From Nilaparvata lugens (lineage: Eukaryota; Arthropoda; Insecta; Hemiptera; Delphacidae), in NCBI RefSeq assembly GCF_014356525.2, contig NC_052511.1, positions 10,350,189-10,414,188 of the forward strand: a stretch of 64,000 nucleotides of DNA, in the 5' to 3' direction. Each line of letters opens with the position of its first letter. Position 1 is the stretch's first letter. Of the stretch, positions 21,721-32,527 are shown in pieces. Under the pieces are notes generated by a model. It was not told the origin of the DNA. It saw only the letters and a list, made by a program, of their open reading frames with translations, and searched no databases. The translations under genes and the position numbers were made by a program.

Positions 21721-23589
21721 CAGTTTCCGTTCTTTGCCAATTTATTTACTCTTCTATTTTTTGTCAGTTCAGTTGTCTACTTGAATGCAGTAGGTCTTTG
21801 GAGGTTATTATTTCTCAATAACTTGAACATGAATATATTGTTGTAAAGGTAATACTTTATTGTCTTCTATGTTCAAAAGCTGCATCATAATTGACTATGG
21901 TCAAATCGTCAAATGGTGAGGAAAGCTTCTAAAATGTTAGTTATGAGATAGCATAAGAGAGCATATAGATCATGATAGATCACTCAAGCATAGAGATAGC
22001 GTAGAGCATCATTGATCGCTCAAGCAAAGAAATAGCATAAGAAAAGGTGGCATAGGAAAAGATAGCATATTTTCCTCATGATATTTTTTCTCTATTGTAT
22101 GAATCATTAAAAATTGAAGATTCACAGCAAAATAATCCATGTGGAAATGAGATTGGTCTAATTTAAAAATACATTTTCAATCTTACTTTATTTCATTTAT
22201 CATCTCTATATTATTTATTGTAAAACTCCTTCTTTTAAAGCTTCAATACTATTTTCCACTGGATGAGGACAATAGATTGATACTCCTACAATAATATTGA
22301 TTGTCTCACACCAACAATATAAGTGAGTAAGTTTTCCATTTCCATTGATGACGTAGATAGAGCTTCCGTTTTTTCAACCTAATTGCAGTTATTATTATTG
22401 AGAATCCTGTTTGTATTTCATACAATGAAGTAGGAATGAATTCACGTGCAATCAATTGTATAAATTGCAATGGAATGTGTGATGGTGCGCTTGATCGCTT
22501 TGTAATGTTCCACAAGTAACTAAGGAATTGAGTTATTTCCTCTAATCACTCAATTATTAAAACTTATTCTTAAAAGGATAAGATATACTCACTGAGGGAT
22601 ATATTCTCCATATACGAGATACCCACCGGCTTTATTTAGTTTTTGATGTGTGTGATTATTCTGCTCCACTATTGAATGTTCTCAAAGTTTCCACAGAAGT
22701 TTGCATATTAGCATATGTCACGATTGCCTATGAATTAGAAATAATTATCTGGCATGTAAAAATTAATTTGTCCAATAGAAATGTGAACGATTAAAATGAA
22801 AAAAAAAGAAGTTATTTACAGGTAAATTACATCATCATCAACATCTTTACTTTTACTTTTGATGTTATTCCGGAGAAACCTTTACTTCACATAGACTAGG
22901 AATGATAATGATATCTTGCCAAATGTATTTCCAATGTTTGTAGTTTGAGTAGGTAAACTTTTCTATTTGAAATTATACATGAGCTTTCCATGGTTTCAGC
23001 TGTATATGGGGAATGTGAGACATCCAATGGTCATTCAGACACAAATTGATTATTGAAAAATTATATTATAATCTAATTAAAATCCGTGGCAAATAAAGTC
23101 ATCAACATTAGGTACTGACTGCAATCAAACATATAATGACTGAATCAATCAACATCTACTATTAACAAAATCTTCGGAATAGTTCCAGCTTCCATAGAAG
23201 TTCTATAGACTTGTATTTATAAGCACACATTGTCATGAGAAGCAAAGCTGATATTCTTCAGTAGTATTTCTGTACACTTGATGTGGGACTCATACAAACT
23301 CATAAAAATCCATGTGCATACCACATAATTATTTGAAAATAAATATCCACAACTACATGTTCACATTTTTCTAACCTTTACGTCACATGTAGCTAAACTG
23401 GTTGTAAAGTTGGCGAACACAAAAATACATGGAAACAGACATGGCTACATAGCAATTATGACGCAACAATGACGAGCTTAATATCCCAGAATACTGTTGT
23501 TGGACATGGCTGTACTTGTAGACGGTTATATTGCCTAGGTATTATGGACTGTCTAAATTAGACATATTCCCGAGAGTGATATGAGTTGC
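21721..23589. other. Gene-free, largely unique sequence
   Basis: No gene, hairpin or interspersed family was recognised. Short internal similarity (GATCACTCAAGC and GATCGCTCAAGC with AGCATAGAGATAGCGTAGAGC, 21970-22050) suggests a small duplication. Minus frame 22306-22515 is unsupported. Confidence 0.45.
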
Positions 23590-23775
23590 TAGGTGTTGAG
23601 TGTTCCAGAGAGAGCGATAAAACGATGCTTGTTGCCTTGTTGCAATGACCTGGCTAGTCGCCAGACAGGCAGAGCCATCTAGCGGCAAATCACTGAACTA
23701 CGTCGAGCCTCGACTCCAGAAGCCGAGCTGGAGCCTAGACGCAGTGCAGTGTTACGTCACTAGATAGACTGGAAC
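23590..23775. promoter_or_regulatory. GC-richer unique island with a CTCF-like word
   Basis: GAGCCATCTAGCGGCAA, reverse complement TTGCCGCTAGATGGCTC, resembles the CCxxYAGATGGC core of insect CTCF sites. It sits in a complex segment with TAGTCGCCAGACAGGC, an imperfect inverted pair (CGACTCCAG and GAGCTGGAG), and GTTACGTCAC, a CRE-like word. Candidate insulator or enhancer, on motif grounds only. Confidence 0.3.
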
Positions 23776-23795
23776 AATTTGATTTCTTCCACCGT

Positions 23796-24108
23796 AATTT
23801 TCATGATTTTTGTGCTTTTTGATCTGAGAATCACTTAAATATGTTGAATTACATAGTATAAACATAACTGGGCCTGTACAGTGAAAGTTAGAATAGAAGT
23901 TTTAGCTTCCCTAGTGGTTGAAAATACATGGGAACTATTCATCACTAACATAATCAATTTTCATGATTTTTTGTGATTTCTGATCTAAGAATCAGTTAGG
24001 GATTGTGGATGACATGGAATTGACATTACTGGGTCTGTACAGTGAAAGGAGAATAGAAGTTTTAGCTTCACTAGTGGTTAAAAATACATGTGAACTATTA
24101 ATAATAAT
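23796..24108. repeat. 161-bp tandem duplication
   Basis: Two copies share TTTTCATGATTTT, CTGTACAGTGAAAG and GAATAGAAGTTTTAGCTTC, with GTACAGTGAAAG at 23876 and 24037. They differ by substitutions and small indels, so the duplication is not recent. No gene. Confidence 0.8.
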
Positions 24109-24253
24109 TGATCACTGATATGAACATTAATTTGGTTTGCTATTTTATAGTGAAATGTTGATTAAAATCTAATGAAACTAATGATTTGATTGGAACCTAG
24201 TGATAGTTTGAAGTAGCTCAGTGAGTTTGAGGCCTGATATTCCTAGCTTTTAG

Positions 24254-24749
24254 GGCCGGTTTCCGATCTCAGGATTTAGCCAAGTTCTATACTATAAACA
24301 GCTGGAGTCAGAAAATTGGCTTTACAAAACGGAGTATTGTCGTGGGGGCCCATCATTCACTTTTAAGAAAAAGAAATTAATCAAACAATTAAAAGAATAA
24401 TTATTATTTGTTCAATGAATAAAGTAAATTAGTCATTAAGTGACTGAAATTAAGTAATGGTCTCTTAAATTAGAAGTGGTCCTAGTCAACGTTTAAATTT
24501 TATTTCGAAAAACTAGAAAATAGAACACAAAATAAAGTAAGGAGGAAATAGTGTAAAGTTTCAGCCATTTTGAATTATTTGTGAATGTCTCATTTCGTCA
24601 AGGAAAAACGTTTCCAATTATAGAAATGAGAAAATAAAGATTACCATAAAAACTGCAACTACACCCTGTTTCTGAAAGCCAATTTTCTGACTCCAGCTGT
24701 TTAAAGTCTAGAACTTAGACTAGCTAAATCCCGAGCTCGGAAACCGGCC
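24254..24749. mobile_element. 496-bp non-autonomous TIR element with TTTAG duplication
   Basis: Terminal inverted repeats of about 80 bp start GGCCGGTTTCCGATCTCAGG on the left and, inverted, GGCCGGTTTCCGAGCTCGGG on the right. Both continue into AACAGCTGGAGTCAG and AAAATTGGCTTT. TTTAG flanks both ends (24249-24253 and 24750-24754). The AT-rich core has no transposase. This is a clean non-autonomous DNA transposon; the superfamily is undetermined. Confidence 0.85.
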
Positions 24750-24970
24750 TTTAGTAATCGAGGCTGTGAGAGAGATAAAAAAATTGTTCGATTCATAAAT
24801 TTCTACTGGGAAATATAAACTGCTCTCTATGCTTATAAAATGTATACAAGAAAACGGAATATAATTCTAATCATACTGTAAGCTTATTCAAGAGAAAAAA
24901 ATGGAATCAATTTTATAGTGGAATAACGAGAACGACCCCCAGCAAAGGAGCAATTCTTCATTAAAATTGA

Positions 24971-25206
24971 ACAGGAGTTAAAGACAATAATTCAAGAGAA
25001 TTTTAATTTCTTGAACAAGAGTTAGCGTCGATTTAAGAGATTCACCTCTTGAACAAGAGTTAGCGACAATTCAAGAGATACATCTCTTGAACAAGAGTTA
25101 GCGACAATTCAAGAGATTCATCTCTTGAACAAGAGTTAGCGACAATTCAAGAGATTCATTTCTTGAACAAGAGTTAGGGACGATTCAAGAGATTCACCTC
25201 TTGAAT
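24971..25206. repeat. 38-bp tandem repeat with a hairpin in every unit
   Basis: GTTAGCG-type starts lie at 25021, 25059, 25097, 25135 and 25173, an exact 38-bp period. Each unit contains TTCAAGAGATTCATCTCTTG followed by AA, a palindrome with 9-bp arms and a 4-bp loop. The array is therefore a row of small stem-loops. Confidence 0.95.
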
Positions 25207-25309
25207 AGTGATAGAATAAATTATTATCTCTGGGTTGCGTAAAGCTAGAATGAAAATGATTAAGGACTGAAATTCAGTGGAGTGAACAACTACAAGACTT
25301 AACCTATTT

Positions 25310-25440
25310 CGGACAATGTGTAACCTTATCTAAATTTGGGAGAGGAATAGCACAAGGTTACCTTATTTTTTTCTCCCTTTTATTTTGATGATGTACTTAT
25401 TGTTACAACCAATAAAGAACGAACGAATAAATGAAGGAAG
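25310..25440 (+). mobile_element. Retroelement tail, plus orientation
   Basis: GGGAGAGGAATAGC and a later TTTCTCCC form a hairpin-like pair near 25348-25378. An end AATAAAGAACGAACGAATAA follows. The order of body, hairpin and A-rich simple tail matches the other retroelement tails but on the plus strand, and the loop differs from the ACAGGC class. Confidence 0.5.
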
Positions 25441-26478
25441 TAAAAATTTAACTTCTACGAGAATATGTGTTATGAGAATATACATAAAATTTAACTTTTA
25501 TTAGAATAGATCAGAACTTAATACTCATCTTCAAATATACAGTAATTGAAAATATTTTAATGTAATCAATGATCGAATTTCTACAATAATGAAATTTACC
25601 TGAACACTAATATGTAGTGATTCTTAAATTTGCCTCCACTTAGAATATAATACAATAATCTATATCTTCCATACCACGTTTCGTGATCATTACATTTATC
25701 ATCCTAATTATAATTTCATGCATGTTTATACTTGGTGGCGCCTTTCATTGTCTGTTTGGCACACCCTTGCAGTCACAGCTAAGTATAAAAAATGTCTGAC
25801 ATGGCGCAAACTTGTGATTTATGCATTCTATATGACTCGACTATGGAGCTAATACGAACACCTATCTCGCATATCAAATAGCATTGAGAAGGATGTATTG
25901 GAGAATGGCAAAGCATCGCATTAGCATTCAAAATCGATATGACATTATCATACAACATTACAGACATTAACGTTTGTTGTAATCTGAGATTTGAGAAGTC
26001 TAATATCTTATTTTAAAACAATCATTTCATTTTAATCTATTCAGTTCTTCATTGGAAATTGATCGACTCAACAATAAGCGGAATAGGGTCAATCCCAAAA
26101 AAATGAGTTGTCCATTAAAAATTCTCAAAGTGATCAAGTATGTATACTTCTGAAATTCGTATATATTTTAATATTTTATTAGTTATTTTTATTAATATTT
26201 TTATATTTATTAGTTTAATAATAATCATGGTAAGTTAGCTTATTTGTTTGAAGAAATTTATCCCGATTTTTTTCTACCTATCAGGCTTCTTTATCGAAAT
26301 TCATGACACTTCATAAGAACCTATAAAATTTCAAATTTAGATAAATATGACAAGGTACTGTATAACATTCATATAGAATTGAGATGGAAAAGGAATGGTG
26401 TGTGGACTATAAATTTCTGATTATTCACTTTATCAATATTTTGAATACGATATAACAGTTTGAATTTAATGAATAATA
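25441..26478. other. Gene-free sequence
   Basis: No element was recognised. At 25680-25800 a slightly more complex segment with CATGCATG and TGGTGGCGCC is present. Short frames on the minus strand (25779-25967) are unsupported. Confidence 0.45.
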
Positions 26479-26536
26479 GCTAATAGCTTTTACTCACATT
26501 GAGTAAAGACAGACAATGTGAATAAAAGCTAATAGC
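26479..26536. repeat. Short hairpin related to the 15.5-kb hairpin
   Basis: GCTAATAGCTTTTACTCACA is mirrored by TGTGAATAAAAGCTAATAGC around a 12-bp loop. It shares its stem ends and the nearby GACTGCTATGTAG with the 15447-15662 element, so it is a shortened or diverged member of that family. Confidence 0.75.
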
Positions 26537-27535
26537 TAGTAGGTAGCTAAAACCTATACATTGGATTCAGACTGCTATGTAGTATCTAAAGTATTGGAAA
26601 AATGATTATTAACGTTCGTAATGGAAAGTGAAATTGAAGGGTATAAAAATGCTACTGAATCTTAATAGGAGACTAGAACACTTGAGGAATAATATAATTC
26701 AGGACTTATGGATGAGAAATGATTATGCTTCAGAAAACTCGTTTCCATCTTCAAATTCCTTCTCAATTTCAATAGTAACTTGTTAAATTCTATATTAGTC
26801 TGAATTTTTCTAATTTTATGATTCTATTTCTCATTCACATTTCTGCTGAACTCTGCCCATTTGAAGAACCGTTGGTCGTATACAGACTCTTGTTCATGGA
26901 TACCTATAGAACTAACGAAATATTCTTTACAATCAGTATTGTGATGAGCAGTTCGTTTCTCAATATGCCATTTGTTTCACTTGTCAAAGCTATTTTAACA
27001 TGATATATCATCATTTCATTAGTTGAATTTATGAAAAAATAGGATGAAACCAAAAATGGTCAACCCGATACTAAACCACTATACCGTCCAGTAGAGTGGT
27101 TCTTCTATCGCTATTTCAAAAAAGGTTCAAGACTTCAAATCGAAGCAATTCTTTATAGTAGATGTATAGTTTTTATTATAGTATTGTTCCTGAGAATAAA
27201 GAAGGCGCTTCTTAGATGTTTGATGAGCTCCTTTGAAGACTACAAAAATATGAATTCCAAATGAATAAAATTACCATCATTGTTGAATATTGTCATCTAT
27301 TATTCCAAGGAGAGATGAAAAAATCTGAACCAACAGACGTGCAGCCTATAAACATTATCATTGCCAAATCGTGCCAAAATCTAATCCTAGAAAAGTGACC
27401 TACACTGTATTTGTATCAACAAACATTTGCGCCTTAAATGCAACTCTGTATTGGTCTTAAATTAAACTCGAATTAAACTCCACTCAACTGCCTTCGAAGC
27501 AGTTCCAGCTTGGTATTTGTGAGTGTTGTTTCGTT
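26537..27535. other. Gene-free sequence
   Basis: AT-rich, non-repetitive by eye. The plus frame at 26818-27003 is hydrophobic but short and unsupported. No regulatory or RNA feature was recognised. Confidence 0.4.
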
Positions 27536-27846
27536 GGGGGGGGGGGGGGGAGTTTGTGTGAGGAGGGGAAGAGAGGGGGACCCGGCATACACGGCCAGTA
27601 TCAAAAAATGTTGCTGTTGTTTTTTAATAACGTTCCTTCTTTGAAAAACAGCCGGGTCTCTAAATCATTGCTGGGAGAGACGAGAGGTGGAAGACAACGT
27701 GTGGCGTGAGAGAGAGCCACAGTAAGAGTGGAAGAATGAGGAGAGAGAGAGAAGAAGTGGCAGGAGGAGGAGTGAGCGGGAAGTGATATAAGGAGGAGGG
27801 AGAAAGGCAGAGCATGTACCGTATCCTATTTGAGGAGGACATGAGA
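27536..27846. repeat. G15 run followed by a purine-rich tract
   Basis: Fifteen consecutive G occur at 27536-27550, then GGAGGGGAAGAGAGGGGGA and GAGAGAGAGAAG-type sequence to about 27840. The G run can form quadruplex structure. It is also a place where sequencing length error is likely. Confidence 0.9.
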
Positions 27847-28255
27847 GAGATAAGAAAGCCCAGAGAGAAAATAGAGAAATTTTAAAATTTGATTAGTAAG
27901 AATAGTGAAGAGATTTAGAAAAATGATGAGTTAAATGAAGTGATAAATACGAAAAGAGGATTTTATTCATTCTATTTATTCATTTATTCATAGACAATAG
28001 ATACAATGCAGGTAAAAACAACAGGCATTTGCCCAAAACTGCTTTAAACCTTAATTTGGAATACACAGTCTAGAGGTTATGTAAAAATGATAACAAAATT
28101 CACACACTATTTTGAGTCCAAAAAATGTATGTACTACAATAGTTTTAAGAATAGATCTGAAATAAGAAAGCCCAGTAAGAAGATAGAGCATTTTGAGTAG
28201 TAAAAAAAAAGAAAAATGATGAGTTAAATGAAGTGAATAAACACAAAAAAAATCA
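27847..28255. repeat. Direct repeats of about 95-120 bp bracketing a retroelement tail
   Basis: 27847-27965 and 28159-28255 share ATAAGAAAGCCCAG and AAAAATGATGAGTTAAATGA with AGTGA. The right copy has lost about 25 bp internally. The insert 27966-28158 begins TTTATTCATTTATTC, as expected for the 3' end of a minus-strand retroelement. The arrangement is consistent with a long target-site duplication. Confidence 0.75.
27966..28158 (-). mobile_element. Retroelement tail, left member of an inverted pair
   Basis: The hairpin segment is at 28011-28050 (GGTAAAAACA, loop ACAGGCATTTGCCC, TGCTTTAAACC). TGGAATACACAGTCTAGAGG and GAGTCCAAAAAATGTATGTA follow. Bases 28727-28892 carry the same sequence in plus orientation, so two copies of one family face opposite ways about 600 bp apart. 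Confidence 0.7.
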
Positions 28256-28726
28256 AAGAATATGAGAGAAAGGGATAAGGATGAAGGAATGATAATTAAT
28301 AATAGGGATAATTATTTCTAAGTATTAGAAAGGCAAAAAACTGAGAGTTTTGTGCCATAAATAACGTGAATATAAATCAATTTCAACTTCAATTTTCTTT
28401 CAATTTCAAGTTGAATTGCTCAGCGACTTCACTCTAGCTCTCCTCAGGTATGTATGGACCCTCTACCATTTTTATTTCATTCAGTTGATTATTAATAATT
28501 TTATAATTATTGATCTTTATACCTTTTTATACTTATTCTGTTGATGATTGTTTTCATGTTGCAATGTTTTTACTCCTCATTTAACACAAGTGGACGAAGA
28601 AAATCTCCTCCAAGCTAGTACTGTATCTTCCCACTTCATAAAATAATCATAGTATATTATGATTGTGAAGGAAGGTTTTTGTTTGGATTTGTATTTTGAA
28701 AATAATTAATCGGATAAATTCCAAAT

Positions 28727-28892
28727 TTTTGTAGTACATACATTTTTGGACTCAAAATAGTGTGTGAATTAAGTTATCATTTACATAACTTCTAGACTAT
28801 GTATCCCAAATTAAGGTTCAAAGTAGTTGTGGGCGAATGCCTGTTGTTTTTACCTGCTTTGTATCTATTTTCCATGAATAAATAAATAATAT
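28727..28892 (+). mobile_element. Retroelement tail, right member of an inverted pair
   Basis: TAGTACATACATTTTTGGAC and GTGTGTGAATTAAGTTATC lead to the hairpin segment 28815-28857 with loop GGGCGAATGCCTGT. CCATGAATAAATAAATAAT ends the copy. It matches 27966-28158 inverted with few differences. Confidence 0.7.
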
Positions 28893-29204
28893 AATGATTT
28901 TATGATTCTTCATGAATTTGTATCAGAACTGATAGTGATCGATTGTTGGAGACTTTGCTGTAATCAATTCAACTTACAAACAAATTTCCAAAACCAACCA
29001 CTTCATTTTTATTTGTAAGTGTAATTTGTGTGGATAATTTTCACAGTACGAAATATTCCATTATTCCTTTATCATGTATTCATGTATCAGTGATTCCATG
29101 TATCAATCTGTGATTAGGAAGAGATAGAATTTTTATATCTACCAAAACTTTGTATTTCCACTGTATACTATTTTTGTTGTATATCAGAGATCAACATACT
29201 GTAT

Positions 29205-29520
29205 CGCTTATTTGTTATATTGTTCTATCTTCTTTACCACTGATTGGATACACAAATAATACGTAAATAAACATATATAAATCTAGGCTTCAACTTTGGA
29301 TTTGAGACTTATTTGGGGCTTCGAATTCAGGACTACACAAAGGAAACCGACCTGTAAAGATTTTTATTTGCTATACTGCTCTATATTTTTTACCACTAGG
29401 TAAATTCTAAAATACAACGTGAACACACAGAATTGGAATCCAGGCTTCAAAATTGGATTTGAGTCTTATCTGGGACTTTGGATTCAGGACTAGACGCCGG
29501 CCTGTAACGATTTCAATTAC
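29205..29520. repeat. Tandem duplication of about 157 bp
   Basis: CTAGGCTTCAACTTTGGATT (29283) and CCAGGCTTCAAAATTGGATT (29440) begin parallel stretches that share TTGAGACTTATTTGGG-like and GATTCAGGACTA words, then CCGACCTGTAAAGATTT versus CCGGCCTGTAACGATTT. The copies are moderately diverged. No gene. Confidence 0.75.
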
Positions 29521-30909
29521 AATCGACTAAAACAAAAGACTGGTCCAAGAAGAATATTCTCCAACCTGCTTGCACTAATGAAATCGACTCATAATACTTC
29601 AACTACACTTTCATAATACACAATAGTTGAAGAAGGACACAAAATAAGAGGCCCACACACTTGTCCGCCTGCACTTTGCCCATATTTATTGCTCTTTGTT
29701 ATTATTAATATTCGTGTGATGTTGAATTGGTCCTTTCTTCTCAGGCCAGCAAGGTAAAGAAAAGATAGAGGTGGAATGGAAATGAGTACATTCTTGGAGA
29801 CAATTATTCTCGGCACGACTCTAAATGTTCGAAAGAACTCTGTGTTCCCAGGTTCGAGATATTCTCGTTTTAAAGTCGTTGTAGGTACCAAGGCTGTAGC
29901 TCTTTCTTGAAGTTGTATTAATATTATGGATTTATTTTACTTATTTATTTAATATTACAATAGTGCACTAGTATCCCTCTAGCTGTAAGCTATTTGAGGG
30001 ATGTATAAAAATAATCCTTTACATACAGATTGTTACAACATTGAAAATATTATCAAAAAGAGAGGATTTCATAATCTGAATCTGGTTTCACTTGATATCC
30101 CAAAACACTCATATTTGATAATTCAATTTAAAATATGGATATTTGTCATATAGATATGTGAGTCATCCGTATCTGGGATCAAATATGATTTTTTCATTCA
30201 TTTATCTGTTGTTATCACATTTATTTATGTAAGTGTTTTTCTGTAAGTATTTGAGGTGAGGTGATACCTTTTTATTTTTTCCGATTTATTCATTTTGTAG
30301 CCTTTATTTCAGCTCCAAATATTTCAATTTTACTTTCAATCTCCCTACTTCTTCTCCTTGCCCTCACTCTCCTATCTTCTTTCTCTCTTCAATTCTAGCA
30401 TAGTTCACCTTCTTCTGGCTATGAATAATTGGTTAGCTCTTAGCAGCTAGTGCCAGTAGAATACCAATAAGTACTGATTTATTCATTCAAAATTATTCAT
30501 TTAACAATCATAATAATTGAGATTAGGGTTGTGTTTGTTCGCATCAAAACATGTCAACTTGTGGATTGCATACCGGAAAAACGGGAATGATTTTGATCTC
30601 CAAATTTTGCATATTGATTATAAAAATATCAATCTCGTGCACCTCAAAGTCCAAATTTCAATTTTCCTTCTAGATTTTTCATAAATAATTTTCAAATTTA
30701 ATTCATGGGACATTATAATTGAAATGTACAAACCATAAGTCAATATAGAGCTATAATCTAGAGAGACTACCTCTTCAAAAGAAAATGGTTAAAATTGGTA
30801 ACTAAATTAATAAACAGTCCAATTTCGTCAGGTTGGCATTAAGTTGAGGAAGCTAAACAAGATTTGAGTTCTGTCACTGTATTATGTAAGTAACACGTTG
30901 AAGAATTTA
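29521..30909. other. Gene-free sequence
   Basis: A 100-codon minus-strand frame at 29589-29891 shows no motif. Near 29930-30000 TTATTTATTTAATATTACAA followed by TAGTGCACTAGTATCC looks like another weak retroelement 3' end in minus orientation. The remainder is AT-rich and unremarkable. Confidence 0.4.
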
Positions 30910-31111
30910 TCTATAATATAATAAAGGACAGAACTGGCTTATGCGCGTACGGGATAGGAAAATTAAGTTTGACGCATCTTCATGTCTAAACTACTGGACT
31001 GAAATTATTTTGAAATTTTGAAACTTCAAACTCTTCAAGATACCACTCGGTCAAGTTTTCAGTTTGTCAAGTTTTAAAATAGACCCTTGCGGAGCACGGG
31101 TTACCTGCTAG
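30910..31111 (+). mobile_element. 202-bp Helitron-like non-autonomous element
   Basis: The element starts TCTATAATATAATAAAGG and ends GGTTACCTGCTAG. It is preceded by A and followed by T, the A|T insertion context of Helitrons, with 5' TC and 3' CTAG as required. A hairpin lies at 31083-31101 (ACCCTTGC paired to GCACGGGT with one mismatch, loop GGA), six bases before CTAG. No Rep/helicase frame is present, so any movement needed enzymes from elsewhere. Confidence 0.7.
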
Positions 31112-31374
31112 TAATAAAATAATCCAAATAGAATGATTTACTTTAGTTTATAAGAAGTTTTTAAAATGAGTAAAACCTTTCCAAAATAATTTATTCTCAT
31201 TGAAACTACACTTATTGATTGACTTCTTATATCATGAGTAACAAAATAGGTCAAATTTTTGTTTCAAATCTTTGAAAAAATTCTTACAACTCGCAGAAAG
31301 TTTCTCCATGTTACTCTCTTGGAACAAAGTAACTGATTGTACAAAATCAAATAGTTAAATAAATAATTTATTCA

Positions 31375-31520
31375 TTTCACATTTATTTATTCATTTCATT
31401 GACAATTACAAATCATAATTATAATAAATATAATATTATTGGGAGAAGACAACAGGCATAGCCCAAAACTGTCTTCTCCCAAATTTTTACAAATAAATGT
31501 TTAAAAAAAGAATAAGGTTA
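31375..31520 (-). mobile_element. Retroelement tail with perfect 11-bp hairpin
   Basis: ATTTATTCATTTCATTGACA leads to a hairpin at 31441-31480. GGGAGAAGACA pairs perfectly with TGTCTTCTCCC around ACAGGCATAGCCCAAAAC. It is the best-preserved example of the tail hairpin and closely resembles 7116-7156. Minus orientation. Confidence 0.75.
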
Positions 31521-32527
31521 AGATTTCACTTTCACTTCAAAAAAGCTCTCCCCTTCATTTCTTGAAAAATCAATACACCACCAACCCTCTTCATATGGCC
31601 TTACAATTGTGTTGTGAGTGATGTTGTGGTACTTTTCCATAATGAAAACACAAATTTAAAATTTGAAAAGTGGTTGACAATTTCAAATTTGTGTTTATAC
31701 TCTTCATATGGATTCTATATCTCCACAATGCACTATCTCCAAAAGCTCCACAGCATCCTAGACTGTTCTCAACAGTGCTTAATGGACGCTCAGAACCAGG
31801 TACATTCTACCAGCGTCTGCATCCAAAGTTGAAACTCCAACTCGCTTTTAATCAACGAATGAAGGAACACAGACAGACCAGAAACCGGTCCTTCTAGGTC
31901 CTTGCTTCTCTTTTTTCGTCTTCTTCGCCTCCTCCAGGACTCTTCCTATCCTTCTTCTCCTCCTCACCTTCTCCTCATCCTTCCATTTTGATAGATCTCT
32001 CGCCTAGCGCCTTGGCCAGTATTAAACCACACGCGGTGAACCACCATTAATCAAGTCGAAGCACTCTAAGCTGTTATTTACAGCCGCAGTTCAGCTTTCA
32101 AATTGAACTTGTGTAAATCCGTTTGCTCCAATGTGTTTGGAACGACTCAAGGCTGGAGCTGGAATGAGTGTTATTCAAATGAAGGAAATGATCTCACAGA
32201 AAAGTACCTGGAGGTGTTCAGGTGCAAGATGTATAAATGATAAGCCTAGTCATTACTCTCTGAAAAAATGGGCAATACAAGTGCGGTAACTGATCATGTG
32301 TACTATATTTTTCAGCCATTATTGTATAAGAGCTTTTGTAGAACTAGAAAACTCTGATTCCTGATTTTTTAAAAATGTGATTACCAATATTTACAGCATC
32401 ATAATACCAATATTATTCAACATCATAATAGCTATATTACTTTAAAAAGGATGATCAAAAATGATACTGATGGAATTAAATAGAGAATGCATTTATTCAA
32501 ATGCTAATTAATATATAATTATTTATT
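31521..32527. other. Gene-free unique sequence
   Basis: Two overlapping plus-strand frames (31614-31897) share the same DNA and lack motifs. A pyrimidine-rich run CTTCTTCGCCTCCTCC occurs near 31920-31980. 31985-32170 is more complex (CTCGCCTAGCGCCTTGG, GAACGACTCAAGGCTGGAGC) and could be regulatory. Confidence 0.35.

Noticed and set aside
24971..25206. CRISPR-like array
   Set aside because: Units are contiguous 38-bp tandem copies without unique spacers, and the DNA is eukaryotic.
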